Source: Dermanyssus gallinae (lineage: Eukaryota; Arthropoda; Arachnida; Mesostigmata; Dermanyssidae). Taken from it: a DNA stretch of 64,000 bases. The stretch lies in contig QVRM01002076.1 of NCBI GenBank assembly GCA_003439945.1, positions 272,518 to 336,517 on the forward strand. Direction: 5' to 3'. Made by a program: the position numbers and the translations under genes. This document shows, in pieces, positions 11,487 through 22,888 of the stretch (the stretch's first letter is position 1; each line of letters opens with the position of its first letter). The notes under the pieces are model-generated. The model was not told where the DNA came from and did no database searches. It saw nothing but the letters and a program-made list of their open reading frames with translations.

Positions 11487-12422
11487 CTACGACTTATGCT
11501 TGTCCGGAGTGGCGGCACTGAGCTGCGTGAACGCAAGAAACTCGTAGTCTTTCGTTAGCTTGGCGTACTGCTCCTTGAGATTGGTCCAGAACATCATTGT
11601 GAGAACGGTGTGAGGGCCGAGCCGTACGTACGACGCGCCGATGCCCTTGTAGAAGCCCCAGAAGCCCTCAGTTCGGCCGATCTTAACGAGGCAGTCGAAC
11701 AGGCCCGAGTAGTAGAGGCCGCGACCGGTCGCGGCGTCCAGGCCCTGGTTGTACAGCCGCGTGCAGACGACGTCAAACGGCGTCATCGCGACGCACAGCC
11801 CAACGCCGGCGATTAGGCTGGCGGCCAGAGTCGACGTGTTCGGCAGAGACGCCATCGTCTCGTGCTCCATGATCCAGGCGCGCGTTGTCGAGAACGTCGA
11901 CAGCTGGATAGCGGAGCCAGCCGACACGCGAACCATGGCCGCGTTCGCTCCTCGCCACAGCCCGGAGAAGCCGCTCTTGCGGTAGAGGCCGATGAAGGCT
12001 TTTGTCACGCTCGCGTGCCGGTGCTGATAGCCGACGGCGATCTGACTCAGCGACTGCGACTGGATCTGTGTCTTGACGAGGTACAGCGGGCTGCCGATCG
12101 CCGACCCGACGGCACCCGCCATCGCGCCACAGATCACCGACCGTAGATACGACAGCGGTTGTTGATCTTTGTCGTTGCCGCTGCTGCCTCTGTTACCGTT
12201 GTGGCCGCCAGCATTTTCGCTGCTGCTGCTGTTGCCGCTCGCCGCACTGAGAAGGGGGCCGCGCGTCAGCCCGAAACTTTCCATGATTGAGTACGTGCCG
12301 AGCCGCGTGCCGTTCATGACAAACTGAAACACCAACGCCGGTCCCATACCTGCCTGCAGGGCCTTGAGGCCATCGTGTTTTGCGATTGCGTAGCACGCGT
12401 GCAATGTGTTGCGATAGTGCAC
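11487..12422 (-). CDS. SLC25A35: SLC25A35-like mitochondrial carrier, main exon
   Basis: Second coding exon of an inner-mitochondrial-membrane solute carrier of the SLC25A34/35 branch, which groups with yeast oxaloacetate carriers; the transported substrate is not certain. The exon follows a TACCAG acceptor (12423-12428 on this strand), joins the first exon in phase 0, and ends in TAG at 11487-11489. In the 351-residue protein, SPLYLVKTQIQSQS (about 151-164) is the second carrier signature. FSGLWRGANAAMVRV lies at about 192-206. The third signature is PFDVVCTRLYNQ (about 255-266), with Cys in place of the usual Lys, as in animal SLC25A35. FYKGIGASYVRLGPHTVL lies at about 297-314. An insert of about 33 residues rich in Ser, Asn and Gly (about 97-129) separates repeats 1 and 2 and makes the protein longer than the usual roughly 300 aa. 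The gene is antisense inside a receptor intron. Confidence 0.93.
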   Translation of the reverse strand: MHYRNTLHACYAIAKHDGLKALQAGMGPALVFQFVMNGTRLGTYSIMESFGLTRGPLLSAASGNSSSSENAGGHNGNRGSSGNDKDQQPLSYLRSVICGAMAGAVGSAIGSPLYLVKTQIQSQSLSQIAVGYQHRHASVTKAFIGLYRKSGFSGLWRGANAAMVRVSAGSAIQLSTFSTTRAWIMEHETMASLPNTSTLAASLIAGVGLCVAMTPFDVVCTRLYNQGLDAATGRGLYYSGLFDCLVKIGRTEGFWGFYKGIGASYVRLGPHTVLTMMFWTNLKEQYAKLTKDYEFLAFTQLSAATPDKHKS

Positions 12423-13389
12423 CTGGTAGTAACAACGAATCGAAACAGGACAAACGATTGGAAAACAAAGTTAAATGAGCACACAAAATAGTAGAAGACA
12501 TTCGATTCAAGCCCGCAAATGACGCAGTGCAGCATCGGGTCGAATTGAATGAATATATATATATATATACGTTTGGGAACAATACACTAACTGGATATGT
12601 GTCACAGACTTTAGGTGTCAGAATCGCCGCCGATCTCCGTACATAAACAACATGTTGTAGGAAACTCTTGAGGAATATGGCCTATGAATGTGCACTACTA
12701 CATCACTACCAAGCGGATTTTTTTTTCGCAAGCCTTTAGGAGGAAGTACCGATCTCTATAACGATAACTGCAAATAAGGACTACAACGTAGCGGTTAGTC
12801 CAAAGCGTTCGGGGCTCAAAAGACGCATCGATGTAACTAATCTGCGTACCCAACTTTGTAAATAGCACCGGACTTCTTTTGCAGATGCAGTCACCTGAGT
12901 GTTGCAGCACTTTCATTAAAATGGCCCACTCATCTACTATTTGAGGTACAGTGTAAAAGAGGCGTTCTCTACTACTTTGATGCATATTGCTACGGATTTA
13001 GAGCATACGTAGTTTAGGCTCCGATACTACTCCAATAACGGCCAATCTTTGGAGACTTATCACCGATACCGTCGATTTTATCGCCAACTGATAGATTTAA
13101 AGAAAACAGTGTTAGAGAACAATATGATCCGAGAATCTGCTCTTAAATCACAATGTGTTCTGAAAAGCAGCCATGTCTTTCATTGTTTTGCAGTGTCTTT
13201 CCTCCCCAGCTCCCCAAAGTGCGGCAGCATTTTACTGACGTTTTTACGATGACAAGCAGTGTGCCGTATGACACTCTTCTTTTTCATGGTTTTTCAGGAG
13301 GAAGGGAGCGCCTTTTGTTTGAACAACTAGATGCTCCTTTCTCTGTCGTCAAGGTTCGAAGCTCTATAAAAATGCAAAAGAATATTTAC

Positions 13390-14110
13390 GTGTTTGACTT
13401 CGATCTTGTTCGTTGTGCTCAGGCACATCAAGGTGACAGTTCTAATAACACCGCTCCGGGCGGCACGAATCAGCATATACTTACCAGCGGGAGAATTTTT
13501 AGGAACTTTACCAGAATGCTTCTCCCAAATCGCAAGGGCAATTTACCTTGTGTATCCTCCTAGCGTAGGAAAAACAGTGTTACAAGATTATGACAAGCAT
13601 GTTAACGCGGCGCCTATCATTCTACCTCTGAGCCCAGATTCCGCGCACGATACTCAACAATAGCAGCATCGCAAAAGCTTCTAAATGGCATCAAGCTCTT
13701 TGTAAGAGTCAGGCGCTCGCTGTGTGCAGTATTTATAGGCTACAAAGCGAGTTTACACCGACCCAAAACAAAGTGTACTAGAAAAGCTTGTGTTAGCAGG
13801 AATTGGCCCCAGAATTCTAGGACTCATATCGGCTATTCTGACAGCAAGCTCCGTCATTCTAGATGACGGCGTTGAACACCATCTGTTCCTACAAACAATA
13901 GACTATCCTCGAGGTGATCATCTCAGCTCTACCTTAAATTCGGTTTTGCTCAGCGATGAAATAGGATTCATCCAAATACATTAGGGTTAAAGTCGTCCTC
14001 TTGCGGATGATCTAATACTATCGAGTTTTTACGAGATACCCGGCACGCTGGAATCGTAAAGCTGGCGTAATGGGTTGACCGTTCATGTGCATCAAGATGA
14101 CTCCAAGCGA
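13390..14110 (+). pseudogene. Decayed LINE reverse transcriptase in the carrier intron
   Basis: Pieces of an RT core occur in order on the plus strand, separated by frameshifts: LCAVFIGYKASLHRP (the FIDY-K-AFD block) near 13715-13760; LAGIGPRILGLISAIL near 13790-13840; DYPRGDHLSSTLNSVLLSD (the QGD-LSP-LF-VLLSD block) near 13900-13960; and LADDLIL (the YADD block, Tyr lost) near 13999-14020. The reading frame is broken several times, so the copy cannot be active. It is antisense to the carrier. Confidence 0.7.
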
Positions 14111-15638
14111 CACCTGGTTTGTCATTCAGCAGCAAGTAACTCTTGTATAGTCGCCCTGGCAACTCTCTGTTAAGACCGTTTCTGTTCTCTTGAACCTGAA
14201 CGAGTATTAGGCCTTCTCTGAATAGCTCAGAACGCCATTTATTGGGAATCTAGTCGATCTATTCAAGCTATCATTAACACTACTACTGCAGAAGTTCCAT
14301 CGCAGCTTTCCGCGAAAACCATGCTACAATGTAAATATTCGCCTGAAGACAAGAGCCCTCTGTTTGTTCAAAGCGCATTGCACCAACAAATATTATGAAT
14401 AACCAATTTTTTCTCGGCGAGCAGTTCTTCTGGGTAGGCTCTTTGTTTTCCAATAGTAAAAGCAAAATTATATTGAGTTAAAAAAAAGATGCGGGAACTT
14501 TTACAGGGCGCCCGTAATAATGGAGAGCGAATAGATGGAACCGCTTTCTGAGAATCGATATGTCCAGAACCGCTACTCGGCTCACGGATTCAATCATAAG
14601 CTGTGTCGCCGTATTAAATTCCATTACGCTTGCAATTATTGTAAGGTGACTAAAAAAATATGAATGATTTTGAATTATTAAACTTGAAGCGAAGTACGTC
14701 GAGTTCTACTAAGTAGACAATTTACATCCTTCACATAGAAAGCGTCTGTAACAGTCTAATCAGGACTTTTATGGGACGGCCACCTTCAGACGTTCGTTAC
14801 TCGACGACTGTCTCCTTGTCGACGGAAACACCGTGGATCTTGAAAACACCATGTTTCATAATTTTTTAATGATGTTTAGCAAAAACGCGGGACCAAATTG
14901 GCTATATCAACGAACTTATCGGATGCCTGCACGCGGCATTAGCAAAAATGAGCTTTGTCACGCGATTGACATTTCCCGGGTGTACTGGTCTACCGCTACG
15001 AGCTCACGACCATTCAGAAAATGCAAAAAACGTTGGAGTCATTTGTCTTGATTAAAACACTCACTTCCATATGCATTATGCATTATTTCATACGTTAAAA
15101 TTGCCGTTTTATTGAGTTAAAAACAAAATTAACACAACACTTTCTCAATTTTAATTAATTTTGTAATATTTGTTTGGTTAAGTCTGGCAATGCAAAGCAC
15201 GCCTGTGCAGATACCACTTAAAACTATTCTACTTCTAACAGTCCAAAAATACTCATAGTAGAGAATCTACGTAGTCTCACATATGTTCAAACGATGACGC
15301 CAAAAAATCAATCCCGGAACTTATTGATCTTGTTGTATACATATATATCTGAAGATGTGTAAACATACGTATTTATATTTACCATGCTTGCACTTGATAA
15401 CTACCTGAGACATTCGTGTTTACTTTTACCTTTTAATGACGCGTCATTCTTTTCCGGTTTTGCTTGCTAAACTGGATTGAAATTGGGTTTGGAAAATGCC
15501 GCCTGGATAAATTTCCCGTGGTCAAACGCCAAAAACCACACTCCTTGCGTTATTATTTTTTAGATAAGAAGCTTAATATACATATTCGAAATAATTTATC
15601 ACGTCTAGCTATAGTTTATTGCCGAAATGCTGGCTTAC
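14111..15638. other. Rest of the carrier intron, nothing recognised
   Basis: AT-rich DNA with no motif-bearing ORF on either strand; possibly the decayed remainder of the RT element. Confidence 0.4.
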
Positions 15639-15758
15639 CGTATAGGAGCCTCGATTTTGTAATTCGCCCTGCAGCTGGATTCGAGTCTTGACCACATCAA
15701 GGGGGTTCGTAAAGAAGCCAGCCCCCGCTGCGGCAATGCCGCCGAGAACGAACTCCAT
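15639..15758 (-). CDS. SLC25A35: SLC25A35-like mitochondrial carrier, first coding exon
   Basis: Forty codons starting at an ATG (15756-15758) and ending at a GTAAGC donor (15633-15638). The peptide opens [18 protein letters not shown], the first transmembrane helix, and carries the first carrier signature [14 protein letters not shown] at residues 19-32. It ends NRGSYT, joining VHYRNTLHA of the next exon as in animal SLC25A35 proteins. I chose this Met because the family's proteins begin at the same point. The in-frame GTG 11 codons upstream is unlikely to be used. A CTACAG acceptor about 44 nt upstream suggests that at least one 5' UTR exon lies farther right. Confidence 0.9.
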
Positions 15759-15839
15759 CACGATGCCTTGGTCAGTCCGCTTACGTCCCACAAAGCGAAC
15801 CTGTAGTCAGAAGGATTTCAACGTTTATATATATGTGTA

Positions 15840-15844
15840 TATAT

Positions 15845-15889
<45 letters not shown>
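15840..15889. repeat. (TA)n microsatellite just 5' of the carrier start exon
   Basis: A TA run of about 50 bases lies roughly 80 bp upstream of the carrier initiation codon. Confidence 0.9.
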
Positions 15890-15892
<3 letters not shown>

Positions 15893-16320
15893 GCAAAAGG
15901 TAGCCAAAGGTGCCGACACGAACATGCACAGAGTCACTTGAGAGACGCCGCGAGTGATGAGGTGTGATTCACCCCGCGCACAGGTCGCGCGCGCACCATT
16001 TGGAAAGAGTGGTCTCTCGAAGTAAAGCACGTGTATGTGCGAGAAATGTTGGCTATGTTGGTTCACCTTGCACGAACCGACATACCGACTTGTTCGACCA
16101 CCGTCGCCAGTGTTTCGCGATTTTTCGACGACGCCCTCGTGGGCCAGCATGGCCTCGTGCGGTGACGTTCAGCGGCGACCATATGAGGATGCTCGACGAC
16201 GTGAGGGAGAGCACGGAAACGGCAACGTCGTGTGAAGTTCATGAGGTTGGCGTTGCTGCACAGTGCAGACCCCGTGTGTAACACAAGAGATCCGAGCGAA
16301 AGTATAGGCGCCGTCGGAAG
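15890..16320 (-). promoter_or_regulatory. GC-richer block, possible 5' UTR exon or promoter of the carrier
   Basis: Base composition rises upstream of the carrier. On the minus strand a GTATGT donor-like site lies at about 16073-16078, which could splice to the CTACAG acceptor before the coding exon. The placement is inferred only from composition and the splice-like sites; no core promoter motif was identified. Confidence 0.25.
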
Positions 16321-17127
16321 ACGTGCTCAGAAACAAACCATGACCCTAAGACCTAGTTGGCTACCTTTTGTATTTATCTTTCACTGGCTTTCAGCTGTGA
16401 AGCTTTCTTTTTCTCTCTGTTTTGCGTTTCCGATCTCGGTGCAGCTTCCTCGCGCCTATAGAGCACATCTATGGTTGATCTTTTGTAGCATCTTTTTCTT
16501 TCTTACTTGTGTTGTTCTTCTCTCGGTTTCATTGTTATTTCACAGTAGTTTGTGTACTGCTCTCTTCATTTTGCTCGGTGTCTTCGCTTGAAAGAGGAGA
16601 ACCTGCACCCAGAACAGTTTCGAAGCTTAAGCATGGCTAGCAGCCAGTGGTCTTTCCCTCTGCAAACGACGGTGCACCTTCACGACGATCGGTGAGCCAT
16701 TCCCGCTTGACAAGACAGAGAAAAAAGGAAAGGGCAGGTGGTGATTATGATACTGACGGTGATGACTATGATGAGCACTTCAACGACGACGACAACAACA
16801 ACGACGACGACAACAACAACAACAACAACATGAACCGCAACCACTTTAGCAATAACATAACGGCTCGCCATGTGGTGAGTGCTGGTGGTCGTCTGCCAAC
16901 AGTATTATTTCTGGCTTTCATCAGATCGACCGTATCTGACGATCAGCCCTCTCTGCTGGCCAGCGACGGAAACGCTTGCAGTGCTTAAGACCGGCTGCCA
17001 GTGCCAACTAGAAACACGCCGGTAGGCGTCGCACATGCTCTCCTAGCGGCAGTAAGTTTCGACCAGCTCAGGCCCATTGTTGCGGTGATTGCCATTTGCC
17101 TACGTCGGGCCCATGTCAATTTCAGAG

Positions 17128-17179
17128 GCATGCAAACATCTCGAGGGTGTCAAATTCTAGACACTCTCGAGATGCATGC
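17128..17179. repeat. Inverted repeat, hairpin-forming
   Basis: GCATGC plus CATCTCGAGGGTGTC pairs with GACACTCTCGAGATG plus CATGC across an 8-base loop, with one mismatch and a small bulge. Confidence 0.8.
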
Positions 17180-17960
17180 AGCCGCCCCTGTACCGTCAGT
17201 GCACGACAGATGTTGTATGTTGCGTCTAGCTTATACGGTGCTGCTGGTCCCCCGTGTAGGGCATGCGGCGGGGGGTGAACGGCACAAGAAAGGGGGTGTG
17301 GATGTGAACGGTTACTACATGATACCACATGCACAATGTGACGCGTCCAAGACGTCCTGGTGGCTGACCACAAGTCCCCCCTCCCGCCTTGCGCGCCATA
17401 CGAATAAGAGTCGCAGCCGGAGGAAGAACGGAGGGGCTGTGCATAGGAACACCTACTGCACGGCACGTCAGTGTCCACATTCGGGTCATTGCAGCCACCC
17501 GCGTCACGATTACGCGACGATCCCCCATCAACGACTACCAGCGTCACGTTTCGTTGAGGTATCGAACCGTGTACAACAGTCACAATGCCTCCTCCTCCCC
17601 TGAGGTCGACTACGAATACGTCAAAATCCACAACGAAAAAATTCGCGCGAAAAGTTTATCAACAAATTCAGCTGCTGTTGGCGGTTGAGCCTGACAATCT
17701 AAACGCAACCAACCCACACACCCCACAAGCAGACGAAGGATGACAAGCAGCTAGCAGCAAATAGATTTTCATCACAACTTTATCCCCACTACGTGCACTT
17801 CCCTTCTATTGGCACTACCGAATATACGTTATAAGCATTTCCATCGCAAATCTTACTTTTGTTTTAATTTTCGATTACGCACTGTTATCACTATCACTAC
17901 TAATTCTACTCCTGCACTACAACAACAACAACAACCACTACAACAACAACAACAACCACT

Positions 17961-18001
<41 letters not shown>

Positions 18002-19917
18002 TACTACTATTGCTACTACTGCGAGCTCTTGCAACCACAACACAGCTTAATACAATGTCATTGTTTACAATAGCAACGGCGCATAGACAACAACAACAAC
18101 AACAACAATAAACAACACAACATTACCACCACTACTACACAACGATTCCAACTCGCGCTACTGCTGCCACTGTTGTTGTTGTTGTTGTTGCTGCTGCTGC
18201 TATTGCTACTGTTGCCACAATGAATTCACCAGCAGCCGCTGCCAGAAGCAGCAGCAGCAGACATATCATCGACAACGACGATTGCTCCGTCCAACCAACT
18301 ACTAACTACAAGTTGGTATCGGTGCTGCTCTCGAAAGGCAAACGGCAAACAGCGGTAGCAATAACCATATAGCAACAAGCAAGGCTGGCTAGATATAGAG
18401 GCTTTTTGGTCGTTGTTCGACGTTGTGCTTGATGGGCTGGCTACTCACTCATTCACTATTCACTCTTCGCAAGCGCTTCGCAACACAGTGACTGTTGTTG
18501 TTGTTGTTGTTGTGACAGACTGCCTTGAACTGCCTGCCTGATTGACTCGGCTCACTGGCTCGCTGGCTGAACCGACTGACGAATGTCGAAGGTCGGTCTC
18601 TCGGTCTATCTGTCTGTCTTTTTAGACACTGTCGCTGGATGGACGGAGTCGCTGGACTGACTGACTGACTGACATAAGGCGGTTTGCTTGCTTGCCGCCA
18701 AACTAGCGTCAGCAGTTACAGCTGCTGCAGAAAGAGAACGGGTAGTCGTAGTAGTTGTAGTGGTAGTTTGTAGTAGTAGTAGTAGTAGTAGTAGCAGTAG
18801 TATTTTTTTTTTTTAGTAGTAGTTTGTAGTCGTAGTTAGTAGTAGGAGTAGCAGCAGTAAATAGCATAGGCAACGGCAGTCAAATAGCCCAAGGAGCGAG
18901 CGGATAGGCGGATAAGCGGAGAAAAGAATAGATAGTAGATAAAACGATGCATGGATGGCTGGCTCGCTGGAGGGATGGAGCGATGGAAAAGCGCACAGAA
19001 AGACGAAGGCCATCTACTAGACTAGTGGTGACGACGAGGAGGAGGAGGAGGAGGAGGAGGAGGAGGCGGAGAGAAAAAAGAGAGAGAAGAAGGCGAATAT
19101 GGAGAAAGGGGAGGATTAGGAGGAAGGAGAGGATAAAGAGGAAGAGGAGGCGGTAACAGCAGCAGCAGCACCAGCAGCAGCACCAGCAACCAGCAGTAGG
19201 AGTCAGCCAGACCAGGCCGCTCGAGACAGACTGAGAGACTAGAGAAAAGGAGTTTTGCAAAGGAGAAACTAGGTATACGTATTCGCATAGGCCATTCGCA
19301 GTTGCCGCGCCATGACGAGTCGGTCATAGGCAAACCACCCTTTGACGTCGCTCACGTGGCATGCCCTTGCCGTAGCTGTGTTGCATTCTTTCAGTTGTCG
19401 GCGTCGGTGTAATTCAGGGTTGATATATATATATATATATATGGCTATGTGGCTGGGTATATCGGGACTTATGTGTGTGTGTAAGCGTCTAGGGGTCTGC
19501 GTGAATGTTACGGTACAACCGGTAGCAATAACAGAAACAGCAGCAACAGAACTACAATGCCCATTCTGTCACATTGCCCATTTCCTGTTGTATAAGTCTA
19601 CGCGTGTGTGAATATGTGTGCAAGAGAGAAACGGGGTGGGTGGTCGGTGAGATGTCTGGCTGGCTGGCTGGCTGAACGCCTGTCTAGACGGCTACGTGTA
19701 CGGCGGGAAAGGGCTGTTCCAGTGCAGCGACAACGCCTGCAAAGGATACTGGCCCCGTCATCGCCACCACCATCATCATCACCATCACCATAATCAACAT
19801 TACAATCATCATTATTATTACAATCATCATCATCATTAGAATGATCACCACCATTATCAGCAGCGCCGCCTTCTTTCTGCTAACTGCTGTCGCTCACCGC
19901 CACGGCTGTTAGTACTA

Positions 19918-20334
19918 TTGTTGTCGTTGTTGTTGTGGTTGTTGTTGTTGTTGTTGTTGTTATTGTTATTGTTGTTGTTATTGTTGTTATTATTGTTGTT
20001 GTTGTTATTGTTGTTGTTATTGTTGTTGTTATTGTTGTTGTTATTGTTATTGTTGTTGTTGTTGTTATTGTTGTTGTTATTGTTGTTGTTATTGTTGTTG
20101 TTATTGTTGTTGTTATTGTTGTTGTTATTGTTGTTGTTATTCTTGTTGTTATTGCTGTTGCTGTTGTTGTTGCTGTTGTTGTTGCTGTTGTTGTGGTTGT
20201 TGCTGTTGTTGTGGTTTTTGTTCTTGTTGTTCTTGTTCTTGTTGCTGTTGTTGTGTTTTTTGTGGTTCTTGTGGTTCTTGTGGTTGTTGTTGTTGTTGTG
20301 GTTGTTGTTGTTGTTGTGGTGGTGGCGGCGCCGT
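19918..20334. repeat. About 420-bp GTT/ATT triplet tract
   Basis: A long imperfect (GTT)n tract with ATT interruptions in an almost regular higher-order pattern (GTTGTTATT-like), then CTG, TTC and GTG variants toward the right end. The strand is almost free of C and poor in A. Apparent poly-Val, poly-Leu and (opposite strand) poly-Gln ORFs are translations of the repeat. Confidence 0.95.
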
Positions 20335-20818
20335 TAGTAACCGGCCACCCACCGCATGGTCAGCCTCCCTCGACAGCACCGGTGCTGGGCGCGAGCCGCG
20401 ATGATGAAAGGCGAAACGAGTGGCTTACCCCCCCGATCTTGCACGTGTCGCACAACGCCGCTCAGACAGTAGCACGTTGACGCAGCTAACGGCAGCAGTC
20501 GCAGTAACTGAAGTACTTTTACTGCTATACACGTAGTACTCGTAGTAGTTGTACTGATCATCACAACAGCAGTCGGCAAGCACTATTCTTGTTAGAAGGG
20601 TTTATTCGTTCTATTATTAAAGAATCAGCAGCAATGATGACGATGATGATGATGATGATGACGATGATGATGATGGCGATCGCCATTGCTTGACAATTGG
20701 CTAAAACTGGCCGTTTTAGTTAGCAATTGTTTGGAGTCGTCAACGTAACTTAATCAGCGTAAGCAGCGAGTCGTGAACGCAGTCGACATACGCATCAGCT
20801 ACCGCTAAACTTATTGAC

Positions 20819-20836
20819 GGGGGGGGGGGGGGGGGG
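20819..20836. repeat. Run of 18 G
   Basis: Uninterrupted G homopolymer, a possible G-quadruplex site. The exact length may vary with sequencing. Confidence 0.9.
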
Positions 20837-21047
20837 CGGCCAGCCCCGTCAAATGTCGTCAACACGATGTCGGCCACTTCGCCATCAAGTAACGCATCTG
20901 AGTTAGCCGGCCGTTCATAACAGCAGCATTGTTTGGCAGTATTGGAGTGACTGGTTGTAAGGGTATTGGGGTAACAAACGACTACTACAAAACGACTACT
21001 TGTAGTAGTACTAGTAGTTGTAGTATTGTACGCGTTTTCTAATCAAC

Positions 21048-21121
21048 CATTGTATATGTAAGTGCTGTGGTGTAAAATCGATTTCAATCGATTTCACACT
21101 ACAGTACTTATATACACAATG
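21048..21121. repeat. 74-bp near-palindrome
   Basis: Two 37-base arms meet with almost no loop, matching at 31 of 37 positions. The centre contains ATCGATTTCAATCGATTT. Most of the arm differences are transitions. Confidence 0.8.
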
Positions 21122-22853
21122 ACGTATACGAATAACTGTGACACAATCTACGTGTTGTTATGAACTATTTATTACACAGTAAGACACAACCTCAACGTGA
21201 TGATCTTACTGCCTTGCGTGATCGCATGTTGTACTAGTCACTGTTTGTAGTACAATTCATATTATAGCATTTTATATAACTATATACCGTTTTTTTTTTA
21301 ATAGATAAATTTCGAACAGTGGAACAGAATGGACTACTTTGTAAGGTAGAAGTAGGTTTGCCAACACAGGATGGACACATACACGTGCCCGCACAAATTA
21401 ATACATGTATATATTCTGATGAATCGTATGTTCCTGATGATTACCTTGCGCTAACGTAACGATCCTTGCCTGCTTGTTAAGCACAATGACTGCACGTCAT
21501 CATCAATCATACGCAAGTCATCCGCAGATGCATTATCTATAATCGTACGCAGGTAGGTCACAGACGTGAACGTGACGAGTTACTTTTCAAGGACCGTCGC
21601 GCTTATGCGCTCCAACGAGTGTACGTGTGTCTTGAGTCGAGCATCTCGTTATTCTCCGGCAGTTAGAAATGCGCTGTCATCTTGTTCGTTCGATTTGACA
21701 TGCTATGCAACAGCCATATGGCAGTCGTATCAATCGTTTGCCTACGTAAGGACCTGGTGACAGGACTATATATGCTTGTATATGTATGTATGTGTGTCTA
21801 TGTTGATACCTTCAATAGTATATACACAACTATCAGGTACTCTCAGGTGCAAGTGATGTTTCGCGATTAAGCGGCGCTATTGACCGCGGACGTCGTTGAT
21901 CGCAATGACTTTGCTGTTAGCTCCTCTTATTATTCGACCTGTTGACGCCTTAACTAGGAGTCACCCGTTTACACTGTAGACCTGGAAACTGACAAATGCT
22001 TTCAATTGCTCGATGTTTCGGCAATAGATACGTCTTCTGTAGTTTAGCCTACTTCGGAGAAAGACATCGAAGTCTCTGCGCGTTTGGCTGGACACGTGTC
22101 AACAACGCTAAGTCGTAGCATCAAAGTCATTGACGTTGTTCTGCCTGTTTCTCGTGCAGATTGTTTGTAGCAAGGCAACCAAATAGTGAGATCTATTTTC
22201 TCGAACCTGCTCGAATCTCGTTTATAAGGGCGAACGAGAGAAAGAGAGAGCAGCCAGTATATATTGCATCATACGAAACTTTTCCTAAACCACGCGTTCC
22301 TCAAACAGCCTACCAATGCTTCAGTTCCTGGTGTTTTGTCCCTCTGCTTAAATACTTAATAGGTAGCTGACCACGGTTGTGTGTGGTTCAAATTTCGTTA
22401 TCGGTTGTTTTTGGTCCGTTTGGTCGTCGTGCTTGGCATACACGACGCGTTTCGTGTTGTCGCTCCCGTTAAAAACGTCAGCGTCATCGGCGACCACCGT
22501 GCCGCTGTCCCTGCTCACGCCCGCTCGAACTCTCACTACATCTACTCCCACCGCAGCGCTGCACGTGCTGCATAGATAGCTTCTGACCTCCGGCGCCAGT
22601 GGGGAAGAAAGTGGTTGACAGTAACAGCAACGAGACGGACCACAAGAACGTAAAGTGATTAGATTGGGGGCAGACGCATAGAAACAAACGCATTTTGTCT
22701 CACGCAACAAGCTGGCTTTTTGCTCATTCGTCTCTCGGCCTAGCGACGCCGCAATCTTTCCTTCCCCGCGCGCTCTCTACGGATGACGCCAGAATCTTGC
22801 TTGGTTGTACTGCAGCAAATTCTCTACCTCCTCCCTTCCCCCCTCCCCCCCCC

Positions 22854-22886
<33 letters not shown>
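22854..22886. repeat. (CT)n microsatellite
   Basis: A CT run of about 33 bases, preceded by a C-rich tract. Confidence 0.9.

Positions 22887-22888
<2 letters not shown>

Larger units (their letters stand above)
12423..15638 (-). other. Intron of the carrier gene
   Basis: A 3.2-kb intron bounded by GTAAGC (donor) and CAG (acceptor) on the minus strand. It holds a short TA tract near 12552 and a decayed reverse transcriptase on the plus strand (13390-14110). I saw nothing recognisable in the rest. Confidence 0.7.

Noticed and set aside
11594..12146. Several ORFs overlapping the carrier exon on both strands
   Set aside because: They are out-of-frame shadows of the SLC25A35-like coding sequence, which has all three carrier signatures.
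16232..16591. 119-codon ORF with hydrophobic stretches
   Set aside because: Hydrophobicity comes from a T-rich strand; no family resemblance or neighbouring exons.
17001..17603. 200-codon ORF on the plus strand with an overlapping 169-codon ORF on the minus strand
   Set aside because: GC-rich DNA gives long open frames by chance; no motif, splice context or start context supports either strand.
19918..20480. Long ORFs of poly-Leu, poly-Val and poly-Gln
   Set aside because: They are translations of the GTT/ATT repeat in each frame, with no non-repeat protein sequence of support.
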